A stretch of 22,548 nucleotides of DNA from positions 1-22,548 of the forward strand of contig JAEWQS010000175.1 of NCBI GenBank assembly GCA_023399095.1. The letters run 5' to 3'. A program made the position numbers and the translations under genes. The stretch is from Bacillota bacterium. Its GTDB lineage: Bacteria; Bacillota; Clostridia; Christensenellales; SZUA-584. Within the stretch, counting starts at the first letter, position 1. The number at the start of each line of letters is the position of its first letter. The notes beneath the pieces are model-generated. The model was not told where the DNA came from. It saw nothing but the letters and a program-made list of their open reading frames with translations, and did no database searches. This document shows, piece after piece, positions 6,876 to 14,014 of this stretch.

Positions 6876-7628
6876 ATGAAGCGTTGGATCAAAAGGCTGG
6901 CTATGCTTATATTCGTTTTTATAATGGCGCATGGTCTGCCTTACCTGTCAAGAAGCATTTCGGGTTTATTTGATTATTCATTAATTCAAAATGACGCTTA
7001 TAGGCAGCTTATGTTCATGTTAGTAACTTATGTGCTGCAAACACTAATGGCCGTGATTGCGATAAAGCTTTTTGTATCCAAGCGGCTGAGTGAAGCGGGC
7101 TTTAGCTTGGTTAATCATAAGCAAAGCATAACGACATTGAAACGCTTCATGCTGGTTTGGACGGGCATTGTCTTGGTGTTTTACACACTTTCGCTCATCT
7201 TCGTTCCGGCCTTTGAGGGATACCTCAAAGGGTTTTGTCCGCCGGATATACCGTATGGCGTTAAGAACCTTGTCGGCGGATCAATGCTTGCCGGGCTGGG
7301 GGAAGAGTCGCTGTTCAGAAGCTTTGTTGTGCTCGTGCTTGCAAAGCAATGGGACGGTGGTATTCGAATCGGCAAACGGACGATATCATATGTCTCACTT
7401 CTGTCAGGATTCATTTTTATGACGGCGCATATCGGTTATGAGTTCGTACCGAAATTGACTATTGTGTATATTGACCCGCTGCAATTGACGTATACATTCA
7501 TACTGGGTGTTTTATGGTCTTCAGTTTTTGAAAAAACGAGAAGTCTGCTCGCGCCGGTTGTAGCCCATATCTGGGCGAATTTCATACAGTATGCACTTTG
7601 CTATGCAGCTGTATTTCTGCTGTTTTAA
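6876..7628 (+). CDS. CPBP-family intramembrane metalloprotease (CAAX protease-like)
   Basis: A 250-residue multi-spanning membrane protein. The CPBP (Abi/CAAX) motifs are present: GEESLFRSF with paired glutamates 143-144 and Arg148, FMTAHIGY with His185, and VAHIWANF with His231 and Asn235. These residues form the active site in characterised relatives, which cleave peptide bonds within or near the membrane. Roughly six to eight hydrophobic segments are visible, the first near residues 5-25. The start at 6876 is preferred because AAAGG at 6859-6863 abuts the earlier ATG at 6864, leaving that codon without a usable ribosome binding site; 6864 remains possible (254 residues). The gene is followed 63 nt later by a flavodoxin gene on the same strand. 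The substrate is unknown. Confidence 0.83.
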   Translation: MKRWIKRLAMLIFVFIMAHGLPYLSRSISGLFDYSLIQNDAYRQLMFMLVTYVLQTLMAVIAIKLFVSKRLSEAGFSLVNHKQSITTLKRFMLVWTGIVLVFYTLSLIFVPAFEGYLKGFCPPDIPYGVKNLVGGSMLAGLGEESLFRSFVVLVLAKQWDGGIRIGKRTISYVSLLSGFIFMTAHIGYEFVPKLTIVYIDPLQLTYTFILGVLWSSVFEKTRSLLAPVVAHIWANFIQYALCYAAVFLLF

Positions 7629-7649
7629 GCTTGTAAAAGCAGTATTTTT
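7620..7649 (+). terminator. Weak candidate terminator after the CPBP gene
   Basis: CTGTTTTA (7620-7627) pairs with TAAAA-(G)-CAG (7634-7642) with one bulged base and a 6-nt loop, and a 5-T run follows at 7645-7649. It overlaps the stop codon of the protease gene. It is weak enough that the downstream flavodoxin gene may still be co-transcribed. Confidence 0.35.
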
Positions 7650-7691
7650 CTTGGTAATATGAATGCGGATTCTAAGCTAGGAGGTATCAAT

Positions 7692-8225
7692 ATGGGCAAA
7701 GCTGTGGTTATATACAAATCAAAATACGGTTCCACAAAGCAATACGCGCAGTGGATTTCTGAGGCGCTGGATGCCGACCTTTTTGATGTGGCGAAGGTAA
7801 GTGAACAAGACCTTGGTCAATATCAAACCATTGTGTACGGCGGCGGACTTTATGCCAGCGGTATCATCGGTTCAGATTTTCTCGTGAAAAACTATGAGCT
7901 TTTGAAAGAAAAGCGTATAGTTGTGTTTACTGTGGGGCTTGCTAAGCCGCAGCTTACGGACTATACTAAAATTATAGAAATGAATTTTCCGCCCGAAATG
8001 AGAGAGTCGATAAAAATCTTTCATCTGAGAGGCGCGATGGACTATAAGCATATTAATATCAAACATAAGGCGATGATGTCTCTGCTTGTTAAAAAAATCA
8101 GAAAGATTGAAGAGAAAGACCGCGATGAGGAAGTGAAACTGATGCTGCAAACCTATGGACAAACGGTAGATTTTACGGACAAATCGACAATTGACGGCCT
8201 AGTGGACTATTGCAAAGCGCAATAG
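7692..8225 (+). CDS. Flavodoxin-domain protein (HemG-like/Flavodoxin_5)
   Basis: A 177-residue soluble FMN-binding protein. It opens with the flavodoxin strand and phosphate loop VVIYKSKYGSTKQYA (residues 5-19). The second flavin loop region is YGGGLYASGI, and a third strand follows in RIVVFTVGL. The C-terminal third (HLRGAMDYKHINIKHKAMM) resembles flavodoxin-domain proteins related to protoporphyrinogen oxidase HemG, though no haem genes are nearby, so a general electron-transfer or quinone/porphyrinogen role is only possible. The start is ATG 7692 because AGGAGG (7679-7684) lies 7 nt upstream; the upstream in-frame ATG at 7659 lacks such a site. It follows the CPBP protease gene on the same strand. 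Confidence 0.85.
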   Translation: MGKAVVIYKSKYGSTKQYAQWISEALDADLFDVAKVSEQDLGQYQTIVYGGGLYASGIIGSDFLVKNYELLKEKRIVVFTVGLAKPQLTDYTKIIEMNFPPEMRESIKIFHLRGAMDYKHINIKHKAMMSLLVKKIRKIEEKDRDEEVKLMLQTYGQTVDFTDKSTIDGLVDYCKAQ

Positions 8226-8255
8226 CAGCAAAGCGGTTAATGAGAAAATATACAA

Positions 8256-8330
8256 AAGCCGCCCGCGATACTAAGGGAACCGCCGATTCATTCGGCGAGC
8301 TTTCTAAGTTCGAGACGGCTTATATTTTTC
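8256..8330. terminator. Branched hairpin region between convergent genes, probable terminator
   Basis: An outer stem AAGCCG (8256-8261)/CGGCTT (8316-8321) encloses a strong inner hairpin CGCCGA TTCAT TCGGCG (8281-8297). On the plus strand the outer stem is followed by ATATTTTT; on the minus strand by TTGTATATTTT. It sits between the ends of the flavodoxin gene and the NlpC/P60 gene, where both need to stop. The outer stem is short, so confidence is moderate. Confidence 0.45.
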
Positions 8331-8334
8331 TGAT

Positions 8335-9468
8335 TTACCAGGGGCGTCTCCCGCAGACGAACATCTTCTTCCAGTAAGCGGTGGTACAGGAACGCTTCAC
8401 GACTTTTCCGTTTGCGGAAGATGCATCGATCATTCTGCCGCCGCCGATATAGATGCCTACATGACCGACCTTTGTTTTGGCCGAGTTCCAGAAGAATATC
8501 AAATCGCCTTTTTCAAGATCGCCCATTGAGGTGATCTTTGTCCAATCAGACACCTGAGAATAACCGGCTGCATTATAACGGCCGCGTGAGGACCCGGCTT
8601 GCTTGAGGCAGTAATAGACAAGACCTGAGCAGTCGAATGAATCCGAGCCTTCGCGTCCAAGCCTATAGGGGTCGCCGATCTGATCAGCCGCAACCTCGAG
8701 CATTTCATTCACATTTGCGCGCCGTTTTTCGGCCTGAACCTTAGTTTTGCTGGGCTTTGCGTCAGGGGAATAGATCTTGTCCAGTGTATATTGTCCGGTT
8801 TTACCGTCCACATCCAGATCGTTGCGCGATTGAAAGTCTTCAACCGCGCCCACTGTTTCTGTGCCGTAGTAGCCGGTGGCCTTGCTTAAGTATCCCAGCT
8901 CCACCAGCTGCCTTTGCAGGCTGTCCACGTCTTCACCTTGGGTGCCTTCCAAAAGCATATATTTTTGCGCCTGATCGGAATGAATCAAATCAAGCGTCTG
9001 CAGACCGGCAATGCCGTCCTGCTGGAGCTGGTTCTGGCGCTGGAACAGCTGCACGGCGTATTCCGTGGCGGGGCCATAAAGAAGTGTGGTTTCATCGATG
9101 TCGAGGTATCCAAGCTCCATGAGGCGTTGCTGAAGCTCCTGCACCCTCTCGTTCTCATCGCCGCGCTGCAAGGTGGGGTCGGGCGTGGGGGTGGGAACAG
9201 GGGTCGGTGTGGGGGTGGGTGCCACGGTTTCGCTCGGTAAGGCAGCAATGCTGTCCGCGGCAGCCAGCGAATAGCTGTCATCTTGCTGTGAAAGCGTGCT
9301 GGCATCATGAGGAACCGCAATGACGACCACGACCGCCACCAGCAAAGCGGCGGCACCGCCCAGAATGATGATCCGCGTTCGCTTGCTTAGGCGCAGAAAA
9401 GTATCGCAAATGTGGTTTAACGTTCCTTTCAGTTTTGAGAACCGTCTGGCTCGTCTTCGTCTATACAT
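8335..9468 (-). CDS. Membrane-anchored NlpC/P60 endopeptidase with two peptidoglycan-binding domains
   Basis: A 377-residue cell-wall hydrolase. A very basic N-terminus (YRRRRARRF) and one membrane segment (about 32-52) anchor it with the rest outside. A Pro/Thr linker (about 82-99, TPTPTPVPTPTPDPT) leads to two PG_binding_1 repeats (about 100-162 and 175-235, each with LQxxLxELGYL and DGxxGxxT). The NlpC/P60 domain (about 252-377) follows. The catalytic Cys280 is in FDCSGLVYY and His336 in GHVGIYIGGG. The third position, His in E. coli Spr, is Asp348 here (MIDASS), a variant I recall in Clostridia. The family cleaves peptide cross-links or stem peptides, typically D-Glu/mDAP bonds. AGAGG precedes the ATG by a normal distance. 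Confidence 0.92.
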   Translation of the reverse strand: MYRRRRARRFSKLKGTLNHICDTFLRLSKRTRIIILGGAAALLVAVVVVIAVPHDASTLSQQDDSYSLAAADSIAALPSETVAPTPTPTPVPTPTPDPTLQRGDENERVQELQQRLMELGYLDIDETTLLYGPATEYAVQLFQRQNQLQQDGIAGLQTLDLIHSDQAQKYMLLEGTQGEDVDSLQRQLVELGYLSKATGYYGTETVGAVEDFQSRNDLDVDGKTGQYTLDKIYSPDAKPSKTKVQAEKRRANVNEMLEVAADQIGDPYRLGREGSDSFDCSGLVYYCLKQAGSSRGRYNAAGYSQVSDWTKITSMGDLEKGDLIFFWNSAKTKVGHVGIYIGGGRMIDASSANGKVVKRSCTTAYWKKMFVCGRRPW

Positions 9469-9489
9469 ATGAACCTCTCGTTTTTTTCT

Positions 9490-9518
9490 ATTTTATATCG
9501 AAACGCGAGGCATTGCAA
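9490..9518 (-). promoter_or_regulatory. Candidate proximal promoter of the NlpC/P60 gene
   Basis: On the minus strand TTGCAA (9518-9513) and TAAAAT (9495-9490) are 17 nt apart, 22 nt upstream of the start codon. The resulting leader would be short (about 15 nt) but would still contain the ribosome binding site. Confidence 0.45.
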
Positions 9519-9590
9519 GAAAATATTACGGAAGTGTTACAAATTGGTTACTTTTAGGCGCTTCGATATGCGTGATTGTTGTCTGTCCGT

Positions 9591-9599
9591 ATTATATCA
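9591..9599 (-). promoter_or_regulatory. Extended -10 element, candidate distal promoter of the NlpC/P60 gene
   Basis: TGATATAAT (9599-9591, minus strand) is a perfect TGn plus TATAAT extended -10. No convincing -35 stands at the right distance, which extended -10 promoters can tolerate. A second such element, TGTTATAAT, lies at 9635-9627. Together they suggest tandem promoters in the 190-nt gap before the gene. Confidence 0.42.
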
Positions 9600-9658
9600 G
9601 AAAAACAATCAATTAGAGTATGCCATATTATAACAGATACTAAACCAGAAGGATGAAT

Positions 9659-10441
9659 CTAGAAGGTCTCGATCAGTTTGCGCTGAACGCGAGCCACGAT
9701 AGATGCGCTAAGACTTCCGGGAAGCAGTTTGGATAAGGCAATGAATATTTTATTCATTAATCCCGGTATAATCACAGCTTTGCCTTTATAAAGGCCTTTG
9801 TAAGCCAAGTTTGCTACTTTTTGAGGCGGCATGGCGCCTTTGATATCTGCTTTTCCCGCGCGCTGCGAAAATTCTGTGGCTGTGGAACCGGGGCATAGCG
9901 CGCTCACGGTGATGCCGCTGCCTTTGAGCTCGTGCCGCAGCGCCTGTGTGAATGACAACACGTATGCTTTGCTCGCATAGTAAACGGCAATGTAGGGGCC
10001 TGGCTGATAGGAGCCGGTTGAAGCCACATTAAGTATTTTTCCGCCGCCGTAGCGGCGCATATGATGAACAGCATGATTGGTAAGCGCGGTGAGAGCGCGG
10101 ATATTCAGATCAATCATCTGATCATTCTTTTGCTGATCGATATTTTCAAAAAGGCCGCATTGGCCCGCACCTGCGTTATTTATCAAAACATCAAGCCGGA
10201 TGTTCTGTTCCAAAAGCAGGTCAAATATTTCTTCCGGTGCGCCGGAATCTGTTAAATCCTTGGGTATGGCAATAGCGCGGACATGGTATTGCTTTGAGAT
10301 GTATTCAGATAGGGGAGAGAGTTTGTCGGCACTGCGGGCCACAAGAACGAGGTGGTGACCCTGCCGGGCGAAACGCAAGGCCAGCATTTTGCCAATACCG
10401 GTGGAAGCTCCGGTTATCAATACCCAGCTTGGATTATTCAT
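9659..10441 (-). CDS. Short-chain dehydrogenase/reductase (classical SDR)
   Basis: A 260-residue cytosolic NAD(P)-dependent oxidoreductase. The nucleotide-binding loop is TGASTGIG (10-17), with ARS at 35-37 (a basic residue after strand 2, favouring NADP). NNAG lies at 88-91, and the catalytic triad is Ser141 (NVASTGS), Tyr154 and Lys158 (YYASK). The C-terminal part (GLYKGKAVIIPGLMNKIF...LLPGSLSASIVARVQRK) resembles SDRs annotated as DltE-like or general acyl/ketone reductases; the substrate cannot be assigned. The start is ATG 10441, since AAGGAGGGG lies just upstream; the longer frame back to 10495 would run through the promoter. It is transcribed from its own promoter 3' of the PAS/GAF gene. 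Confidence 0.9.
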   Translation of the reverse strand: MNNPSWVLITGASTGIGKMLALRFARQGHHLVLVARSADKLSPLSEYISKQYHVRAIAIPKDLTDSGAPEEIFDLLLEQNIRLDVLINNAGAGQCGLFENIDQQKNDQMIDLNIRALTALTNHAVHHMRRYGGGKILNVASTGSYQPGPYIAVYYASKAYVLSFTQALRHELKGSGITVSALCPGSTATEFSQRAGKADIKGAMPPQKVANLAYKGLYKGKAVIIPGLMNKIFIALSKLLPGSLSASIVARVQRKLIETF

Positions 10442-10465
10442 GGACCAGCCCCTCCTTGCTGTTCG

Positions 10466-10495
10466 ATTATAACATGGCCAAACGGCTATCCGCAA
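10466..10495 (-). promoter_or_regulatory. Promoter of the short-chain dehydrogenase gene
   Basis: On the minus strand TTGCGG (10495-10490) and a perfect TATAAT (10471-10466) are 18 nt apart, in the 69-nt gap after the PAS/GAF gene. The predicted start of transcription near 10459 excludes the longer start codon for the SDR. Confidence 0.68.
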
Positions 10496-10510
10496 CGAGG
10501 CTGCATGCTT

Positions 10511-12865
10511 TTAAATGGCAGCGGGCTGCGTAGCAAGTGATAACGCTTTGCGGATGGGCTTTTCCGGGCTCTTCGAGAGCCGATTTGCTTTATTCGGATA
10601 TATTCGCATATATGTCCGGACACAATATTGCGCCATCAGTTCCAGCGTGTCCATATAAGCATCACTTGGCTTTTCCGAAGCAAAGTTGATAAGCAAACAC
10701 CCCCAGACGGCATCTAGATATAAAACAGGAACGCTCAAAACTGTGTTGTCATGATGATTTAGTAGGCTGCCCGCACGTTTTGATACACGGCCACAAGCCC
10801 AATTGAAAACAACACAGGTTTTTGTGAAGTCCTCGCTGTAGCGGGTGAGGCTAACAGATTGAATCTGCAGCGGTTCTGCAATCTCTTTACACACGTTGTT
10901 GAATACATCCTTTAGGTTTTCAGATGTCGCATCAAAAAACGATTGAGCGCTTCTTGCGATTTTTCGAAAAATTTCGGTGTGTATGGCGGCTTCGCGAACA
11001 ACTGCCGAATGTGTTTGATTCACATCCAAAAGCCGCTGTTCTCTGCATACTCTTAAATAGGCACTAAGAAACACTTCTGCAAACTGTTTGGCCGTTTGAA
11101 CATACGTGTTGCTCCAATTATGGCAACCCAAAACCTTACGAAGCACCAAAACACCCCACAATGTGCCGCTGCTCTGTATCGGAATAACCATGAAGGATTT
11201 TATGCCAAGGTTTAGCATCTCGTCCATAAGAAACGACGGCAGGCAGCTGTGCTCTTCCGCTACGTTGCTTACGGCATAATGCTCATTCCCTTGCAAAATA
11301 TCCGTCCAGTCTGATACCGACTGCATGTTATTTGTTTGCAGATCGATACATGGCAGACCTCTCTTACACCACGATAAAGTGGTAAAGGCATCGTCTCCAA
11401 AAACATGAATTAAAGTATGGTCTACATCAGTAAGCTCGCCCAATACTTTTAACATATCCTTTGTGCAGGGAAGGAATTGATTGAAGTCAACGCTTAAGTA
11501 TTGCCTTGATACATTTGAAAGAGATTCCTGTACGGCAAGCATATCCTGAAGGCTTTCATCATATTCCACCAAAACTCTGTTGGATTCGTTGAGCTGATTT
11601 TCCATCTTTAGACGAAGATACGCACTCATAATTGTCTCAGCGGCGGTTTTGAGCCGGCTAATGTCTATTGTGGTCCACATCCGCTTCGTATTAAGCTGAG
11701 AAACGCTTATGACACCCCAGAGATCGCCCCCACGCAGTATCGGTACGATCAAGATGGACTGAACGCCTTCCTTTTTCACGACATTCAATAGCGAGGAGTA
11801 AAGACGTGGATTTTCCGATTCCAAATCATTAATGACGGAGATTTTGCCGGAGCGAAAATGACTTATCCAAGAACCAAACCCTGAGTTTAGTGCGGTATGA
11901 AGCAGATCCATATCTATTGCGACATCGTGCGCACACCACTGGCTGTTTGTTCCATAAAAGATATCATCGTTTTTCCATACGCAAGCCCAATCAACTTCCA
12001 GCGCTGTTCCTATACCTGCAATCAACTGGTCTGTACATGAACAGAACCCCGAATAGCCGGCATCCATATATTCGCGCGAAATGCGGGCAATAAGCTCTTC
12101 GAACTTAACCTGCTCTCTTAAAGCCCGGTCACTACGCATAAGATGTTTGTTGGTGCATTCGAGCTGATATGCATTTGTGGTCTGCTCTGTGATATCTATG
12201 CTGCTTCCAACGATGCGCACAATATGGCCGTTTTTAAGAATAGGAAAAAGTGAAACAGAGAATGTTTTACCGGCATATTCATTATTGCATTTGACGGGCT
12301 CTCCGGAATTCACACACTTATTAAGCTGGCTGCGCAAAATGGGAGATTCTCTTCGCGAAAACAGCTCTTTATATGTCTGGCCCAAATTCGTGTTTGAGAA
12401 ATGGGCTTGGGCACAAAAAGCAGGATTGGCATAGACAAGAAAAAACTCATCGGACTTAAGAACCTGCCATGCGAACAAGCCGTCATGTGAAGAATTGCAC
12501 AGCTCATGAAAACAATCCGTTTGCTCAAAGGGTTTTTTGATGTAATCATAATTAGAAACGGTATTCGTAATAGGTTCAGCTGAGAAAAAGGACGTACTTT
12601 GATCATGATGGATCAAAGACACCAAATAGGGTTCATGATAACCAAGATCAGCCAAAAAGCTATCGTTGTCTTGATGGCCGGATATGGCAACCCGGCATTT
12701 CTGGAGGATGTCTTCGGTGGCTTTAGTCGGAAAAGCCTCTTTCAGATCCATAAGCGGCGGTTTACGGGCCAGTGTCCCGCAGATGTTCTCAACAATATAT
12801 TCGTCGTCATGCTTTCTTACAGAAAAAAGCATACGAGCCGATGCAGTCAATATTCCGTCTTCCAT
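10511..12865 (-). CDS. PAS plus triple-GAF sensory protein without recognisable output domain
   Basis: A 784-residue soluble protein with no membrane segment. Residues 1-105 may be a degenerate PAS-like region (MEDGILTASARMLFSV opening). Residues about 118-228 are a PAS domain ending in the typical IVGSSIDITEQT. A short coiled segment leads to GAF1 (about 255-418, DLWGVISVSQL), GAF2 (about 445-605, TLWGVLVLRKV) and GAF3 (about 630-755, VWGCLLINFAS). SAYLRL or SAYLRV closes the first two repeats and TYMRIY the third. GAF3 is visibly shorter in its middle. No histidine kinase, GGDEF, EAL, SpoIIE or HTH domain follows; the last 30 residues are a basic tail. The start ATG 12865 has GGAGG 6 nt upstream. 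It presumably senses a small ligand or redox state and signals by protein contact; partner unknown. Confidence 0.82.
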   Translation of the reverse strand: MEDGILTASARMLFSVRKHDDEYIVENICGTLARKPPLMDLKEAFPTKATEDILQKCRVAISGHQDNDSFLADLGYHEPYLVSLIHHDQSTSFFSAEPITNTVSNYDYIKKPFEQTDCFHELCNSSHDGLFAWQVLKSDEFFLVYANPAFCAQAHFSNTNLGQTYKELFSRRESPILRSQLNKCVNSGEPVKCNNEYAGKTFSVSLFPILKNGHIVRIVGSSIDITEQTTNAYQLECTNKHLMRSDRALREQVKFEELIARISREYMDAGYSGFCSCTDQLIAGIGTALEVDWACVWKNDDIFYGTNSQWCAHDVAIDMDLLHTALNSGFGSWISHFRSGKISVINDLESENPRLYSSLLNVVKKEGVQSILIVPILRGGDLWGVISVSQLNTKRMWTTIDISRLKTAAETIMSAYLRLKMENQLNESNRVLVEYDESLQDMLAVQESLSNVSRQYLSVDFNQFLPCTKDMLKVLGELTDVDHTLIHVFGDDAFTTLSWCKRGLPCIDLQTNNMQSVSDWTDILQGNEHYAVSNVAEEHSCLPSFLMDEMLNLGIKSFMVIPIQSSGTLWGVLVLRKVLGCHNWSNTYVQTAKQFAEVFLSAYLRVCREQRLLDVNQTHSAVVREAAIHTEIFRKIARSAQSFFDATSENLKDVFNNVCKEIAEPLQIQSVSLTRYSEDFTKTCVVFNWACGRVSKRAGSLLNHHDNTVLSVPVLYLDAVWGCLLINFASEKPSDAYMDTLELMAQYCVRTYMRIYPNKANRLSKSPEKPIRKALSLATQPAAI

Positions 12866-12897
12866 GACGATCCTCCAGCAGTGAAACAATATATTGA

Positions 12898-12903
12898 ATT
12901 ATA
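12898..12903 (-). promoter_or_regulatory. Candidate -10 box for the PAS/GAF gene
   Basis: TATAAT (12903-12898, minus strand) lies 32 nt upstream of the ATG. The -35 position (ACAAAC, about 17 nt further up) is poor, so an activator may be needed or the call may be wrong. The remaining gap up to 13054 is AT-rich with long T/A runs and no gene. Confidence 0.4.
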
Positions 12904-13054
12904 CACCTTTCGTCATACTGTTTGTTTTTTTTCGACAAAAATAGTCAGTTTGAGTCGCATATTTAAAAAAAAATTTGAAGTTTTTGGGAGTATTCACATA
13001 ACAAAAAGGATATCCGATTAAATCTGTGATGATGAAGAGGTGCGAGAATCGGTG

Positions 13055-13861
13055 TTAAAACGGACGAATGATGATTTCTTCTGCAGCCGGATTGACATCT
13101 TCGAGCATCAGAAGCGCTTTGTAATTATCAATTTGCTTTCTTTCAGGAGCCTGCGTAACAATACCCGCGCCGCATCCCACAACGGTGATAGAGAATTCCT
13201 TCATCATTTCAAAAAGCGCATGCACAGTGCCGCCACCTGCAATAAAATCGTCGATAAGCAGCGCCTTTTGCCCCGGAGACACAGCACGCTTAGATAGTGA
13301 CATCGTCATCATGCGCTTTGATGAGCCGGTTAAATAGTTGATTGTAACAACCGAGCCTTCTGTTATTTTAAGGTCACGCCGTGCGATAACAAGCGGCTTG
13401 CCAAGCGCCCGCGCCACAAAAAGCGCCAGTGCCACACCCTTTGTTTCTACGGTGGCCACAAAATCAGGGTTTGTCTTTATGAACATGCCGGCTAAGATCT
13501 CGGCCATGGGAGCCACGTACTTAGGGTTGGAGAAAATATCCACTGTATAGATATATCCGCCGGGCAATATCCTTGAGGGGTCTGAAAGCTTCTCAGCCAC
13601 ATTTTTTAACACATTTTCGCGCCGCTCCGCAGATATGACAGGATTGAAGCGCACACCGCCTCCTGCTCCCAAAGTGACCTCAATGTCGCCTTGGCCATAT
13701 GATTTAAACATATTTTTGAGTATCGCAATATCCTCGCTCATTGTCGATTTGGCAGCGCTGAACATATCACAGAAAACTTTGAGCGAATAGGTTTTGCCCG
13801 GTTCGCGCGTGAGCATCGCAGAAACCATTGCCAGTCTTGTTTTTCTGTCGGCTTTATCCAT
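13055..13861 (-). CDS. purR: Purine operon repressor PurR (B. subtilis type)
   Basis: A 268-residue dimeric DNA-binding repressor of purine synthesis and transport genes, relieved by PRPP. The N-terminal winged-helix domain covers about 1-72 (RLAMVSAMLTREPGKTYSLKVFCDMF, then AAKSTMSEDIAIL). The C-terminal phosphoribosyltransferase-like domain contains the PRPP loop LLIDDFIAGGGT (201-212). Length and order match the Bacillota PurR family; a PRT enzyme alone would lack the winged helix. The start ATG 13861 has AAAGGAG 8 nt upstream; the in-frame ATG at 13888 has no site. The gene is divergent from murC; in many clostridia, as I recall, purR lies next to murC, which supports the assignment. Confidence 0.93.
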   Translation of the reverse strand: MDKADRKTRLAMVSAMLTREPGKTYSLKVFCDMFSAAKSTMSEDIAILKNMFKSYGQGDIEVTLGAGGGVRFNPVISAERRENVLKNVAEKLSDPSRILPGGYIYTVDIFSNPKYVAPMAEILAGMFIKTNPDFVATVETKGVALALFVARALGKPLVIARRDLKITEGSVVTINYLTGSSKRMMTMSLSKRAVSPGQKALLIDDFIAGGGTVHALFEMMKEFSITVVGCGAGIVTQAPERKQIDNYKALLMLEDVNPAAEEIIIRPF

Positions 13862-13893
13862 TATCGGCACTCCTTTGATATCGTTCATTGTCC

Positions 13894-13922
13894 ATTATAG
13901 AGCGATATACTCATTTTTTAAA
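13894..13922 (-). promoter_or_regulatory. Promoter of purR
   Basis: TTTAAA (13922-13917) and a perfect TATAAT (13899-13894) on the minus strand are 17 nt apart, placing the transcript start about 25 nt before the ATG. No PurBox (GAAC-containing 14-mer pair) is obvious, so autoregulation is not evident. Confidence 0.6.
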
Positions 13923-13940
13923 TAGCTAAATGTTTTTTTA

Positions 13941-13970
13941 TTGATATTCGCGCGATGTATAGAGTATAAT
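13941..13970 (+). promoter_or_regulatory. Promoter of murC
   Basis: TTGATA (13941-13946) and TATAAT (13965-13970) are separated by 18 nt. Transcription would start near 13977, leaving a leader of roughly 38 nt to the ATG at 14015. The -35 boxes of the murC and purR promoters lie back to back, 18 nt apart. Confidence 0.72.
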
Positions 13971-14014
13971 GCAGTGATATGGGGTTGCATAGCATAGACG
14001 ACAAAGAGGTGGCT

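Noticed and set aside
12904..13054. Terminator for purR in the T/A-rich gap
   Set aside because: There are long T and A runs and an 8-bp GGATATCC palindrome, but no stem followed by a T-tract that would make a convincing intrinsic terminator.
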